A stretch of 64,000 bases of DNA from Phaeobacter sp. G2 (GTDB lineage Bacteria > Pseudomonadota > Alphaproteobacteria > Rhodobacterales > Rhodobacteraceae), in assembly GCA_025163595.1 (NCBI GenBank), contig CP104100.1, positions 372,001 through 436,000 on the forward strand, written 5' to 3'. Each line of letters begins with the position of its first letter. The stretch's first letter is position 1. The position numbers and the translations under genes are program-made. This document shows positions 18,961-25,814 of this stretch, in pieces. The notes under the pieces are model-generated. The model saw nothing but the letters and a program-made list of their open reading frames with translations. It was not told the origin of the DNA and made no database searches.

Positions 18961-19154
18961 GGGGGGCTCCCGCCCCCGCGGGTCATCGGCTGGCGCCGAA
19001 AGCCCCTGGCGGTGTTGGGCCCGGCGCCGCGCTGTCGCGCGGCGCGGTTGCGATAGCTGCAGCAGAAGTGGCAGAGCGCCCGCCGTGCGTCAGCACGGCG
19101 CTGGGCCCAACGGGAAGAGGGCCCAAAGGGCCTGATGACGGGCGGGAGCCCCCC
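18961..19154. repeat. Palindromic intergenic element, copy A (complete)
   Basis: A 194-bp element bounded by perfect 15-bp inverted terminal repeats, GGGGGGCTCCCGCCC at 18961-18975 and its complement at 19140-19154. Inside is a second inverted pair, GTTGGGCCC (from 19013) and GGGCCCAAC (ending near 19111). These border two GC-rich hairpins, GCGCCGCGC-TGTC-GCGCGGCGC and CGCCGTGC-GTCA-GCACGGCG. It fills the gap between the convergent ends of glpK and the monooxygenase gene, two bases before the latter's stop. It has no ORF. A second longer copy and a partial copy lie at 51987-52327 and 60702-60808. Confidence 0.85.
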
Positions 19155-19155
19155 G

Positions 19156-20415
19156 TTAGCTGCTCAGCCGTGCCCCAGCTTTGATCGTTGCCGGACGGGC
19201 ATTCAGTTCCTCTATCGAAAAGCCTGCGATGGATTTGTAGCGCGCAGCATGGGCGGCAAGCTCGGCCTGTGGGATGACCTCATTGATACTGGAAAAATCG
19301 CCACCGCAGAGATCTTCGACCTGCTGCAACACCCCATCCGGCCCCTTGCCGGCGCGGTTGGTCTTGCCGATGCCTGTTGCCAGGGGGCGCACCTCTGCCT
19401 CAAAGGCGGCAAGCGCGTCTGAGGTGAGGCCATGGGACAGGAAAGATGCGCCGATGATCCGCGCGTCAATGATGGCCTGACTGGCGCCGTTGGAGCCAAC
19501 AGGATAGGTCGGATGCGCGGCGTCTCCCATCAAGGTCACGGCGCCAAAACTCCATTGTGGCAGCGGGTCGCGATCCACCATGGGATATTCATAGACCACC
19601 TCGGCTCCGCGAATGAGGCCAGGCACATCAATCCAGTCAAACTGCCAGTCTTCGAACTCGGCAACAAAGTCATCGATATCGGCGGCGCGGTTCCAGTCCT
19701 CTTTCTTCCAGGGCGCGGAAGGGTCAAAGCTTTTCTCCGCGATCCAGTTGAGGGTGGCGCGCCCATCAGCGTCGGGGCGGGAGATCGGATAGGCCACCAT
19801 GCGCAGGCTGTCGTGACCGATCATCGCCATGGAGGCCTCGCCCTTCCAGGGGGTGCCCTGGGTGGTGGCGCGCCACAGGATCCGGCCATTCCAGATAGGC
19901 GCGCCTTCTTCGGGGTACATCTGCGCGCGCAGGGCGGAATGAATGCCGTCTGCTGCAATAACCAGCGTACCGCTTTGACGAGACCCGTCCGCAAACAGCA
20001 GATCTGCACCGGACGCAGTCTGTTCAAACCCCACGGCGCGCGCATCGGTGGTGATGCAGTCGGCACCCGCCCGTTCCACCAGTGCCTGGTACAGCATCAT
20101 TTGCAAGGCGCCGCGATGGACCGAGTACTGCGGCCAGGCGTAGCCCGCCTCAAGCCCGCGCGGCTCTTCCCAGATTGTCTTGCCGAGTTTTGAATAAAAC
20201 CCCAGCTGCCGGGTGCGGATGCCGATCTCTTCCAGCTCCGCTTCCAGGCCAAGGTCAAACAGTTCGCGTACGGCGTTGGGCTGCAGGTTGATACCAACCC
20301 CCATGGGGCGCAGTTCAGCGGCGGCTTCGTAGATGTGAAACGGCACCCCAATCTGATGCAGCGTCAAACCCAGGCTAAGCCCGGCGATACCGCCACCGGC
20401 AATAAGAACTGACAT
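19156..20415 (-). CDS. FAD-dependent monooxygenase, PhzS-like
   Basis: A 419-residue class A flavoprotein monooxygenase. The N-terminal Rossmann motif IAGGGIAGLSLG, the VIAADGIHSALR (DG) motif and LMGDAAHPTYPVGSNGASQAI (GD motif) are present. Several stretches (LRPMGVGINLQPNAV, EPRGLEAGYAWPQYSVHRG, EYPMVDRDPLPQW) correspond, from memory, to the phenazine hydroxylase PhzS and related enzymes rather than to salicylate or 4-hydroxybenzoate hydroxylases. The ATG at 20415 has GGGAGG about 12 bases upstream. No phenazine genes are nearby, so the aromatic substrate is unknown. Confidence 0.88.
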   Translation of the reverse strand: MSVLIAGGGIAGLSLGLTLHQIGVPFHIYEAAAELRPMGVGINLQPNAVRELFDLGLEAELEEIGIRTRQLGFYSKLGKTIWEEPRGLEAGYAWPQYSVHRGALQMMLYQALVERAGADCITTDARAVGFEQTASGADLLFADGSRQSGTLVIAADGIHSALRAQMYPEEGAPIWNGRILWRATTQGTPWKGEASMAMIGHDSLRMVAYPISRPDADGRATLNWIAEKSFDPSAPWKKEDWNRAADIDDFVAEFEDWQFDWIDVPGLIRGAEVVYEYPMVDRDPLPQWSFGAVTLMGDAAHPTYPVGSNGASQAIIDARIIGASFLSHGLTSDALAAFEAEVRPLATGIGKTNRAGKGPDGVLQQVEDLCGGDFSSINEVIPQAELAAHAARYKSIAGFSIEELNARPATIKAGARLSS

Positions 20416-20528
20416 GATATCTGTGCCTCCCAATATTTGACGGCACAGAACCATAGAGCCTGGTTAAAGGGCAAGGGGAAACAAGCCGGATCACGGCCGG
20501 CATCTGGGGCAAAATGGCGCGCTCAGGA

Positions 20529-21071
20529 TCAGGTTTTGGAGGCGATGATCAGATCGGGGCCAAAGATGATATCGGCGTATTTGTGCAGGTAAATCTTTAG
20601 CCAGGGGGTGAAACGTTCCGGGTGACGCTGCACCTCTGCCAACAGGTCATGGTAGTCCATCCAGCGGGTCTCCATCACCTCATCGGGGTTGGCAACCGGA
20701 GCCAGTGGCCGGTGCGCATGGGCGAGAAACACATCCACCACCTCATGTTCCACCATCCCATGGCCCACATCGGCCCGATATTCCAACTGATGGCGAAACT
20801 CAGGGTACAGCCCTCTGATGCCCAGCTCTTGTTGCATCCGCCGGACCGCGCAGGCCGAGGAGCTTTCCTCCCACATGGGATGGGTGCAGCAGGTATTGGC
20901 CCAGAGCCCAGGCGTGTGATATTTCCCCAGGGCGCGGCGTTGCATCAGAATTTTGACTCCCTTGACCACAAACACCGAGACAGCCTTGTGCTTGAGCCCC
21001 TGTTCATGCGCCAGGAGCTTTTCTACCGGTGTCAGTTCGCCGTTCACCCAGGCCGGGATCAAATGGGGCAT
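20529..21071 (-). CDS. idi: Isopentenyl-diphosphate delta-isomerase, type I
   Basis: A 180-residue Nudix-fold isomerase that interconverts isopentenyl and dimethylallyl diphosphate. The catalytic-cysteine region is NTCCTHP (near residue 60), the Nudix-like helix is CAVRRMQQELGI, and the second catalytic region is the VEHEVVDVFLA segment. Length and start fit the family. Many relatives in Rhodobacterales lie near photosynthesis or carotenoid genes; none is visible here. It ends 113 bp from the start of the monooxygenase gene on the same strand. Confidence 0.95.
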   Translation of the reverse strand: MPHLIPAWVNGELTPVEKLLAHEQGLKHKAVSVFVVKGVKILMQRRALGKYHTPGLWANTCCTHPMWEESSSACAVRRMQQELGIRGLYPEFRHQLEYRADVGHGMVEHEVVDVFLAHAHRPLAPVANPDEVMETRWMDYHDLLAEVQRHPERFTPWLKIYLHKYADIIFGPDLIIASKT

Positions 21072-21149
21072 TCCGAATCCGTAATCAGTGTGCCGCCATC
21101 ACGCAGCCTGCAATGGCTAACGCGGGTCGCAGAGCAAAGCAACTACGCG

Positions 21150-21179
21150 AAAGGCCGCGCCCCTGCGGTCGCGGCCTTT
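21150..21179 (-). terminator. Probable terminator after cytochrome c550
   Basis: A perfect 10-bp stem AAAGGCCGCG (21150-21159) / CGCGGCCTTT (21170-21179) with a 10-base loop lies 78 bases after the cytochrome stop on the minus strand. A second hairpin, GGCCCGC-CACA-GCGGGCC, occupies 21214-21231. The terminal A/T pairs supply a short U-rich end only, so efficiency is uncertain. Confidence 0.65.
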
Positions 21180-21257
21180 GATGCCTAAGTTTCAGGCAGT
21201 CAGATCTGGCCCCGGCCCGCCACAGCGGGCCAAAAGGCCTGATACACAAGCGGCAGA

Positions 21258-21722
21258 TTACTCGGAGGCCGCGTCCTCGCTGGCTGCGGCATCTTCGGCT
21301 GGCTCTTCGGCGGCCGGGCTGAACTGGGCCAGGAAGGCATAGATGTCTTCGGCACCTTTTTTCAGCTTGTACGACATTTTTGACTTGGCCTTGCCATCGT
21401 CCAGGTGCTCGCGCAGGAAGCCACGGGGATCTTGGGTATAGGCCTCAAAGCTAGCAAGATCCCAGACCAGACCACCTTCGCCGGCGGCAACCAGATCCTT
21501 GCCGTATCTAAACCCTTCGTAGGTGCCCGCCGTGCGGCCAACAACACCCCAAAGATTCGGGCCGGTTTTGCCACCCTTGACGATTTTCTCGCCAGTGTCA
21601 GAGACAATGGTGTGGCAGGATTTGCATTTGTTAAAGGCCTTTTCGCCTTTGGCAGCGTCGCCTTCGGCGAAAGCAGGTGCGGCCAGAAGGCCAAGAATGG
21701 CTGCGGTTAGGATAGGTTTCAT
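21258..21722 (-). CDS. cycA: Class I cytochrome c (c550/c2 type) with acidic tail
   Basis: A 154-residue periplasmic electron carrier. A signal peptide ends near AFA (residue 19). Haem attachment is Cys33-x-x-Cys36-His37, and the axial methionine is Met116 in the SKMSY segment. The segments GKTGPNLWGVVGR and FLAQFSP resemble Paracoccus cytochrome c550, and, as in that protein, the C terminus (about residues 136-154) is a flexible Ala/Glu/Asp-rich tail. It would shuttle electrons between cytochrome bc1 and terminal oxidases or denitrification enzymes. The ATG at 21722 has GGAG nearby; the longer upstream open frame is not coding. Confidence 0.94.
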   Translation of the reverse strand: MKPILTAAILGLLAAPAFAEGDAAKGEKAFNKCKSCHTIVSDTGEKIVKGGKTGPNLWGVVGRTAGTYEGFRYGKDLVAAGEGGLVWDLASFEAYTQDPRGFLREHLDDGKAKSKMSYKLKKGAEDIYAFLAQFSPAAEEPAEDAAASEDAASE

Positions 21723-21810
21723 AGGCTTGCTCCGGTTTGAGTTGGCTTTGATAGAATACGGCGCTTGTTGGCGCTGAGTGTCAACGGGCGAATCTGCCGC
21801 ATCTGAGGTT

Positions 21811-22842
21811 TCAGGTTTGGGTGGGGCTCCAGCAGGGCAGCAGGTCATTTTCCGCTGGTGTGGCGCAGTAGATCGCCCGTGCAATGGCGCGACTGAGACA
21901 GAGCGCGGCAGCATGACCGATCTCGCCCAGCTCAGCCTCCGCAGAGGCGAGTGTCCGGCCGCCAGTGCTGGCGGCAAAGACCAGGTCGCCATCCCCCGGC
22001 GCATGGGCCGGAACGGTGGCTCGGCCAATACCGTCATGGGCCGCAGTGGCCATGCGCTGGCATTCAGCCTTGGTCAGGGCGGCATCGGTGGCGACGATGG
22101 CAATGGTGGTATTGCCACGCTCCGAGGGCAGGTCGTTATCGGCCGCAAGAGCGCGCATGGCCTGCATTTTGCGACTGTCGAGACTGCGTCCCAGCCCCAC
22201 TGCGCTGTCAGGGCCGAGGCCGCCAAATTCTCCGTCGACCTCAAAAGGTGCGGCCCAGAAATGGCGATCTCCGGGGGTGGTGACGCTGCCCATCGGATTG
22301 GCAGCAACCAGCGCGCCAACAGTCACGCCACTGTCCAGCACAAAAGAGGCAGAGCCAAGCCCGCCTTTGACCATCGCGGTCAGGGCGCCGGTGCCAGCCC
22401 CATGGGAGCCAAGGGAGAAATCGCTTGAGACATCCTCAAAAGCGGCGCGACCCAAGGCGCGATAGGGGTTGTCCTGCCAGTCCTTGTCGCCGCCGTTCAG
22501 CAGGTCAAACAGGATGGCGCCGGGCACCAGTGGAATGAGTGCAGGCCCCAGGGTAAAGCCACGCCCCTGATCGCGCAGCCCGTCCACGACACCGGAACAG
22601 GCATCCAGCCCAAAGGCAGACCCGCCCGACAGCACCAGGGCGTCGATCTTGGCCACGGATTTATCAGGTGCCAGCAGATCTGTTTCGCGGGTGCCCGGCG
22701 CGCCCCCCATGACATGCACCGAGGCGGTCAGTGGTTCGCTTGCCAGCAAAACCGTGGTGCCGGATTTCAGCGCCGCATCACTGGCATTGCCGACCATGAG
22801 GCCAGGGACATCGGTGATCAGGTTTTTGGGTCCAGGTTTCAT
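21811..22842 (-). CDS. P1-family (DmpA/S58) N-terminal-nucleophile peptidase
   Basis: A 343-residue protein of the DmpA/BapA aminopeptidase family, whose precursor cleaves itself to expose an N-terminal nucleophile. Segments ITDVPGLMVGNA, VLSGGSAFGLDA, GAGTGALT and ERGNTTIAIVATD are family hallmarks. The last one marks the expected autocleavage site, here Asn-Thr rather than the Gly-Ser of DmpA, near residue 243. No signal peptide is seen. Substrate specificity (beta-peptides, D-amino-acid amides) cannot be predicted. It is on the same strand as cycA, 88 bp upstream. Confidence 0.88.
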   Translation of the reverse strand: MKPGPKNLITDVPGLMVGNASDAALKSGTTVLLASEPLTASVHVMGGAPGTRETDLLAPDKSVAKIDALVLSGGSAFGLDACSGVVDGLRDQGRGFTLGPALIPLVPGAILFDLLNGGDKDWQDNPYRALGRAAFEDVSSDFSLGSHGAGTGALTAMVKGGLGSASFVLDSGVTVGALVAANPMGSVTTPGDRHFWAAPFEVDGEFGGLGPDSAVGLGRSLDSRKMQAMRALAADNDLPSERGNTTIAIVATDAALTKAECQRMATAAHDGIGRATVPAHAPGDGDLVFAASTGGRTLASAEAELGEIGHAAALCLSRAIARAIYCATPAENDLLPCWSPTQT

Positions 22843-22924
22843 GGTGCCAGATGACCTGAGGTGTTGTTGCCAGAGGCCTGGTTTCCTGAGGGATGCATCA
22901 TCTTATGATCTCCTGTTCCAAGGC

Positions 22925-22951
22925 AAAGGGCGGGGCAAAATCCCTCCCTTT
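22925..22951 (-). terminator. Possible terminator after the SDR-cupin pair
   Basis: The stem AAAGGG-x-GGG / CCC-x-CCCTTT with a short A-rich loop lies about 80 bases after the cupin stop and before the P1 peptidase gene. The flanking A/T bases extend the stem, but a clear U-tract is lacking on the minus strand. Confidence 0.4.
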
Positions 22952-23032
22952 TTAGATGCTATTTTGATTGGGTCTTTGATCCGGCGCAAACAGGCTGCGC
23001 CGGCTTTCAGGGATCTGCTGTGCGCTGTGGCG

Positions 23033-23386
23033 CTAGATCCGGTTTTTGGCGGCCGCTGTGCTGGCATCGCCGGAGTTTGGCTCGCCCTTGGGTTCGATCA
23101 GCAAAACCTTGCATTCCGCCTCGGCCCGGGGGCGGTGGGTGACGCCCTTGGGCACCACAAACAGCTCCCCGGCTTTGACGACATGCGCCGCGCCACCTTC
23201 GATCTCCATCACCATCTCGCCCTCTAACACCAGGAAGAAATCATCGGTGTCTTCGTGCAGATGAAAGGGAAAGGCGCCTTGGAATTTGACCACCATGATT
23301 TCGTTGTCATTGTAGTCGGCAATGACCTTGGGATCCCAATGGCTGTCAAACAGCGCCAGTTTTTCTGCCAGGTTGATGGTCTTCAT
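23033..23386 (-). CDS. Small cupin-domain protein
   Basis: A 117-residue single cupin. The first motif is FPFHLHEDTDDFFLVLEGEM (about residues 39-58) and the second is GELFVVPKGVTHRPRAEAE (about 73-91), giving two His, one Glu-like and one distal His metal position. Such stand-alone cupins are often of unknown function; relatives are sometimes annotated as mannose-6-phosphate-isomerase-like. Its ATG overlaps the stop of the SDR gene by four bases, so the two are co-translated and may act on the same metabolite. Confidence 0.85.
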   Translation of the reverse strand: MKTINLAEKLALFDSHWDPKVIADYNDNEIMVVKFQGAFPFHLHEDTDDFFLVLEGEMVMEIEGGAAHVVKAGELFVVPKGVTHRPRAEAECKVLLIEPKGEPNSGDASTAAAKNRI

Positions 23387-24129
23387 ATACAGCGGCCGCC
23401 GTCGACTTCCATGGCGACGCCTGTCACCATGCTGGCCTCGTCAGAGCACAGATAGCAGGCGGCATTTCCCATGTCCTCGGGGGTGGAAAAACGCCCGATG
23501 GGGATGGTGGACAGGAATTTGGCGCGCACTTCCGGGGTGTCTTCGCCCATGAAGGACTGCAACAAAGGTGTCTCGCCAGCCACTGGGTTGATGGCATTGA
23601 CGCGGATGCCCTTGGGGGCCAGTTCAACCGCCATGGTCTTGGTCGCGGTGATCATCCAGCCCTTGGAGGCATTGTACCAGTTGAGGTTTGCCCGGGGGGA
23701 GACCCCGGCGGTGGAGGCCACGTTGAGGATGGCGCCGCTGCCATTGGTTTTCATATGCGGCACCAGGGCGCGGGCGGTTAGATAGACCGATTTCATGTTC
23801 ACATTGTACACCCGGTCAAAGTCTTCCTCGCTCACCTCGTCCAGCGGTGTGGGCAGATGGGTGACCCCGGCGTTGTTGATCAGAATATCGACCTTGCCAA
23901 AACCGGCAATCGCGGCCTCGGCCATGGCCTTCACAGAGGCCGCATTGGCAACATCGACCTGCTGGGCCAGCGCCGCGTCGCCGCGTTCGGCGGCCAACGC
24001 AGAGGCGCTGTCACCATTGATGTCAGCAATCATCACCCTAGCCCCTTCGGCCAGGAATTTATCAACGATGCCAAGGCCAAAGCCAGAAGCGCCGCCAGTC
24101 ACAATGGCGCATTTTCCTGCAAGCCGCAT
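23383..24129 (-). CDS. Short-chain dehydrogenase/reductase
   Basis: A 248-residue classical SDR. The cofactor motif TGGASGFGLG (residues 11-20), the NNAG motif (VDILINNAGV), the catalytic Ser (NVASTAG) and Tyr-x-x-x-Lys (WYNASKGW) are all present, and the C terminus has the usual TG.A..VDGG. An Asp near residue 40 (IADINGD) suggests NAD rather than NADP. The ATG at 24129 has AAGGAGAG upstream. The SDR and the following cupin gene overlap by four bases. The substrate is unknown. Confidence 0.93.
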   Translation of the reverse strand: MRLAGKCAIVTGGASGFGLGIVDKFLAEGARVMIADINGDSASALAAERGDAALAQQVDVANAASVKAMAEAAIAGFGKVDILINNAGVTHLPTPLDEVSEEDFDRVYNVNMKSVYLTARALVPHMKTNGSGAILNVASTAGVSPRANLNWYNASKGWMITATKTMAVELAPKGIRVNAINPVAGETPLLQSFMGEDTPEVRAKFLSTIPIGRFSTPEDMGNAACYLCSDEASMVTGVAMEVDGGRCI

Positions 24130-24196
24130 AATGCTCTCCTTCAAATCCATTTGCGGCAAACATGGCCAAGGTGACGGCCGGGTGCAATCGCTAGGA

Positions 24197-24616
24197 TTAC
24201 TCTGGAGTGATTTTTCCGCGCATTGATTTGACTGCGCTACGCTGTTTCTTGCTGTCAAGCCGTCGTTTCACCGATCCGCGCGTTGGTTTGGTCGCTATAC
24301 GACGTTTTGGCGCCACCAGGGCCTTGCGGATGAGCTCGGCCAGGCGGTCCCGAACCAGCTCGCGGTTGCGCAGTTGCGAGCGGGTCTCGTCGCATTGCAT
24401 CAGAATCGCGCCCTCTTTGGTCCAGCGTCGACCTGCGAGACGTTTGAGTCGGGATTTCACCGCCGGGGTGAGCGCAGGGCTGCGGGCGGCCTCGAACCGC
24501 AGCTCGACTGCGGTGGCCACCTTGTTGACGTTCTGCCCGCCGGGCCCCGAGGCGCGCATGAAGCTCTCGGACAGTTCCCAGTCCTGCAGCGCTATATCAT
24601 TTGTGATATGCAACAT
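24197..24616 (-). CDS. arfB: Ribosome-rescue peptidyl-tRNA hydrolase ArfB
   Basis: A 139-residue release-factor-like protein that frees peptides from ribosomes stalled without a stop codon. The catalytic GGQ is at residues 26-28 (RASGPGGQNVNK), within the short domain typical of ArfB/YaeJ. The C-terminal 40 residues are highly basic (Lys/Arg-rich), as needed to enter the empty mRNA channel. The start at 24616 is an ATG with a weak ribosome-binding site. Full length. Confidence 0.95.
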   Translation of the reverse strand: MLHITNDIALQDWELSESFMRASGPGGQNVNKVATAVELRFEAARSPALTPAVKSRLKRLAGRRWTKEGAILMQCDETRSQLRNRELVRDRLAELIRKALVAPKRRIATKPTRGSVKRRLDSKKQRSAVKSMRGKITPE

Positions 24617-24647
24617 GGGGCGGATGTAACGTGGTTGGCGAAAATGG

Positions 24648-24680
24648 AAAAGGCCGCAGTCCGCTGGACCACGGCCTTTT
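24648..24680 (-). terminator. Intrinsic terminator of yhhQ
   Basis: The stem AAAAGGCCG (24648-24656) / CGGCCTTTT (24672-24680) lies 28 bases after the yhhQ stop. On the minus strand the stem ends in TTTT followed by CCATTTTCG, a fair U-rich tail. Confidence 0.75.
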
Positions 24681-24707
24681 GCCGAGACTGTTGTATTGGC
24701 GTGTGCC

Positions 24708-25331
24708 TTAGGCGGGCTTTGCCGTCAGGTGGGTGACGATCATGCGGAAGGGCACCAGCGCCAGCAGTGCCAGCGAAAGTTTCACCAGCCAGTCAGCCAG
24801 GGCCAGAGAAACCCACAGCGGCGCCATGGGGCCTGCGCCCAAAAGCGGCAGCATTTCACCAGCCCAGGAGACGTCATTGGCCGGTTCGATCCAGGTCAGC
24901 GCGCCGGAAAAGGCGATGGTAAAGAAGATGACGGTATCCACCGAGGAGCCCACAAGCGTGGAGGCCAGCGGCGCGCGCCACCATTTGCCGCTCCGCAGGG
25001 CGGCAAAGATCGACACGTCGAGCAGCTGCGCCGTGAGGAAGGCAAGTCCAGAGCCAAGCGCGATGCGCAGGGTCACAAGCGGGCCAAACTCGCCCATGAT
25101 CTGGGTGCCAATGAGCGAGCAGACAACGCCCACCACAAAGCCCACAAAGACCACACGACGGGCAGGCCCGGCGCCATAGACGCGGTTCATCACATCAGTG
25201 ATGAGAAAGGCAATTGGATAGGTAAAGGCGCCCCAGGTCAGCCATTGGCCAAACAGGAATTGCACCAGGATATTGGAGGCCACCACAACGGCAGCCATGG
25301 CAAGAATGCCAGGTAGATGAGAACGATTCAT
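24708..25331 (-). CDS. yhhQ: Queuosine-precursor transporter (YhhQ/VUT family)
   Basis: A 207-residue inner-membrane protein with about six hydrophobic segments. The segments GAFTYPIAFLITDVMNRVYG and the later GSSVDTVIFFTIAF are typical of the YhhQ/VUT family, which imports preQ0/preQ1 for tRNA queuosine synthesis. The ATG at 25329-25331 is preceded by GGA eight bases upstream, and that GGA is part of a preQ1-I riboswitch, which independently supports the transport assignment. No queuosine synthesis genes are in the window, consistent with salvage. Confidence 0.94.
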   Translation of the reverse strand: MNRSHLPGILAMAAVVVASNILVQFLFGQWLTWGAFTYPIAFLITDVMNRVYGAGPARRVVFVGFVVGVVCSLIGTQIMGEFGPLVTLRIALGSGLAFLTAQLLDVSIFAALRSGKWWRAPLASTLVGSSVDTVIFFTIAFSGALTWIEPANDVSWAGEMLPLLGAGPMAPLWVSLALADWLVKLSLALLALVPFRMIVTHLTAKPA

Positions 25332-25340
25332 TTTTCAGTT

Positions 25341-25371
25341 CCGTTTTTTATACAAGGTCGCGGCGACTTGT
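25341..25371 (-). promoter_or_regulatory. preQ1-I riboswitch in the yhhQ leader (translational)
   Basis: Read on the minus strand the leader is ACAAG, UCGCCGCGAC, CUUGU, AUAAAAAA, CGG. ACAAG (25371-25367) pairs with CUUGU (25356-25352) as stem P1. The 10-base loop (25366-25357) begins UCGC and ends AC as in the Thermoanaerobacter preQ1-I aptamer. The A-rich tail AUAAAAAAC matches the Bacillus queC aptamer. CCG in the loop (25363-25361) can pair with CGG (25343-25341) as pseudoknot stem P2. That CGG is the start of the Shine-Dalgarno CGGA, so ligand binding should hide the ribosome site and lower import when preQ1 is plentiful. Consensus comparison is from memory. Confidence 0.86.
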
Positions 25372-25483
25372 TCCGCAGCTTGTGCGGAAGACGGGCTCAC
25401 CTAGCTGTGTTGCAGCCGTTTGGCAAGTGTTTTGCCAATTGCGACGCGCGCAGCCAACTCAGTTTAGACCGCCTTTGATCAAG

Positions 25484-25717
25484 CTATGCAGGCGTAACAG
25501 AGGCTGACTGAACTATTGGTTGCGGTTCCGGGCAGATAAACTGGATGTCCAGTTCGAACAGTTTGGACCGTTCTTCCAAAAAACCTGCAGATTGTGAAAT
25601 GATGATTTTTGCGGCCAAAGATGTGAATATGGTTTCATAGAACAAGGGGCTCGTTTCCCCGATGATCGTCTTGCTTGCGCCGCCTTCCATCAATGGCTGC
25701 AGCTCTTGTTCGAGCAC
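25484..25717 (-). CDS. Small hypothetical ORF or gene remnant
   Basis: A 77-residue open frame from a GTG, in the 483-bp gap between the yhhQ leader and the phytase-like gene. It is noticeably richer in A+T than its surroundings and encodes a plausible helix (LEQELQPLMEGGASKTIIG) and a Cys-Pro-rich end, but I recognise no family. The frame stays open upstream to about 25805, and an ATG in another frame at 25752 would start MSEKPLLV, so it could be the 3' part of a frameshifted gene. There is no convincing ribosome-binding site. The rest of the gap shows nothing but the riboswitch. Confidence 0.3.
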   Translation of the reverse strand: MLEQELQPLMEGGASKTIIGETSPLFYETIFTSLAAKIIISQSAGFLEERSKLFELDIQFICPEPQPIVQSASVTPA

Positions 25718-25814
25718 TGTTGCAAGCGCACCAGCAGGGGCTTTTCGCTCATGCGCAGGGCATGTAGCCCGTAAATGACAAACGCTGCGAGAGCAAAGAA
25801 AAACCTAATTCCCG

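Noticed and set aside
18905..19155. Possibility that the GC-rich palindrome is a tRNA or small structured RNA gene
   Set aside because: No cloverleaf, anticodon or T-loop pattern; the shared ends with two other copies identify it as a repeat family.
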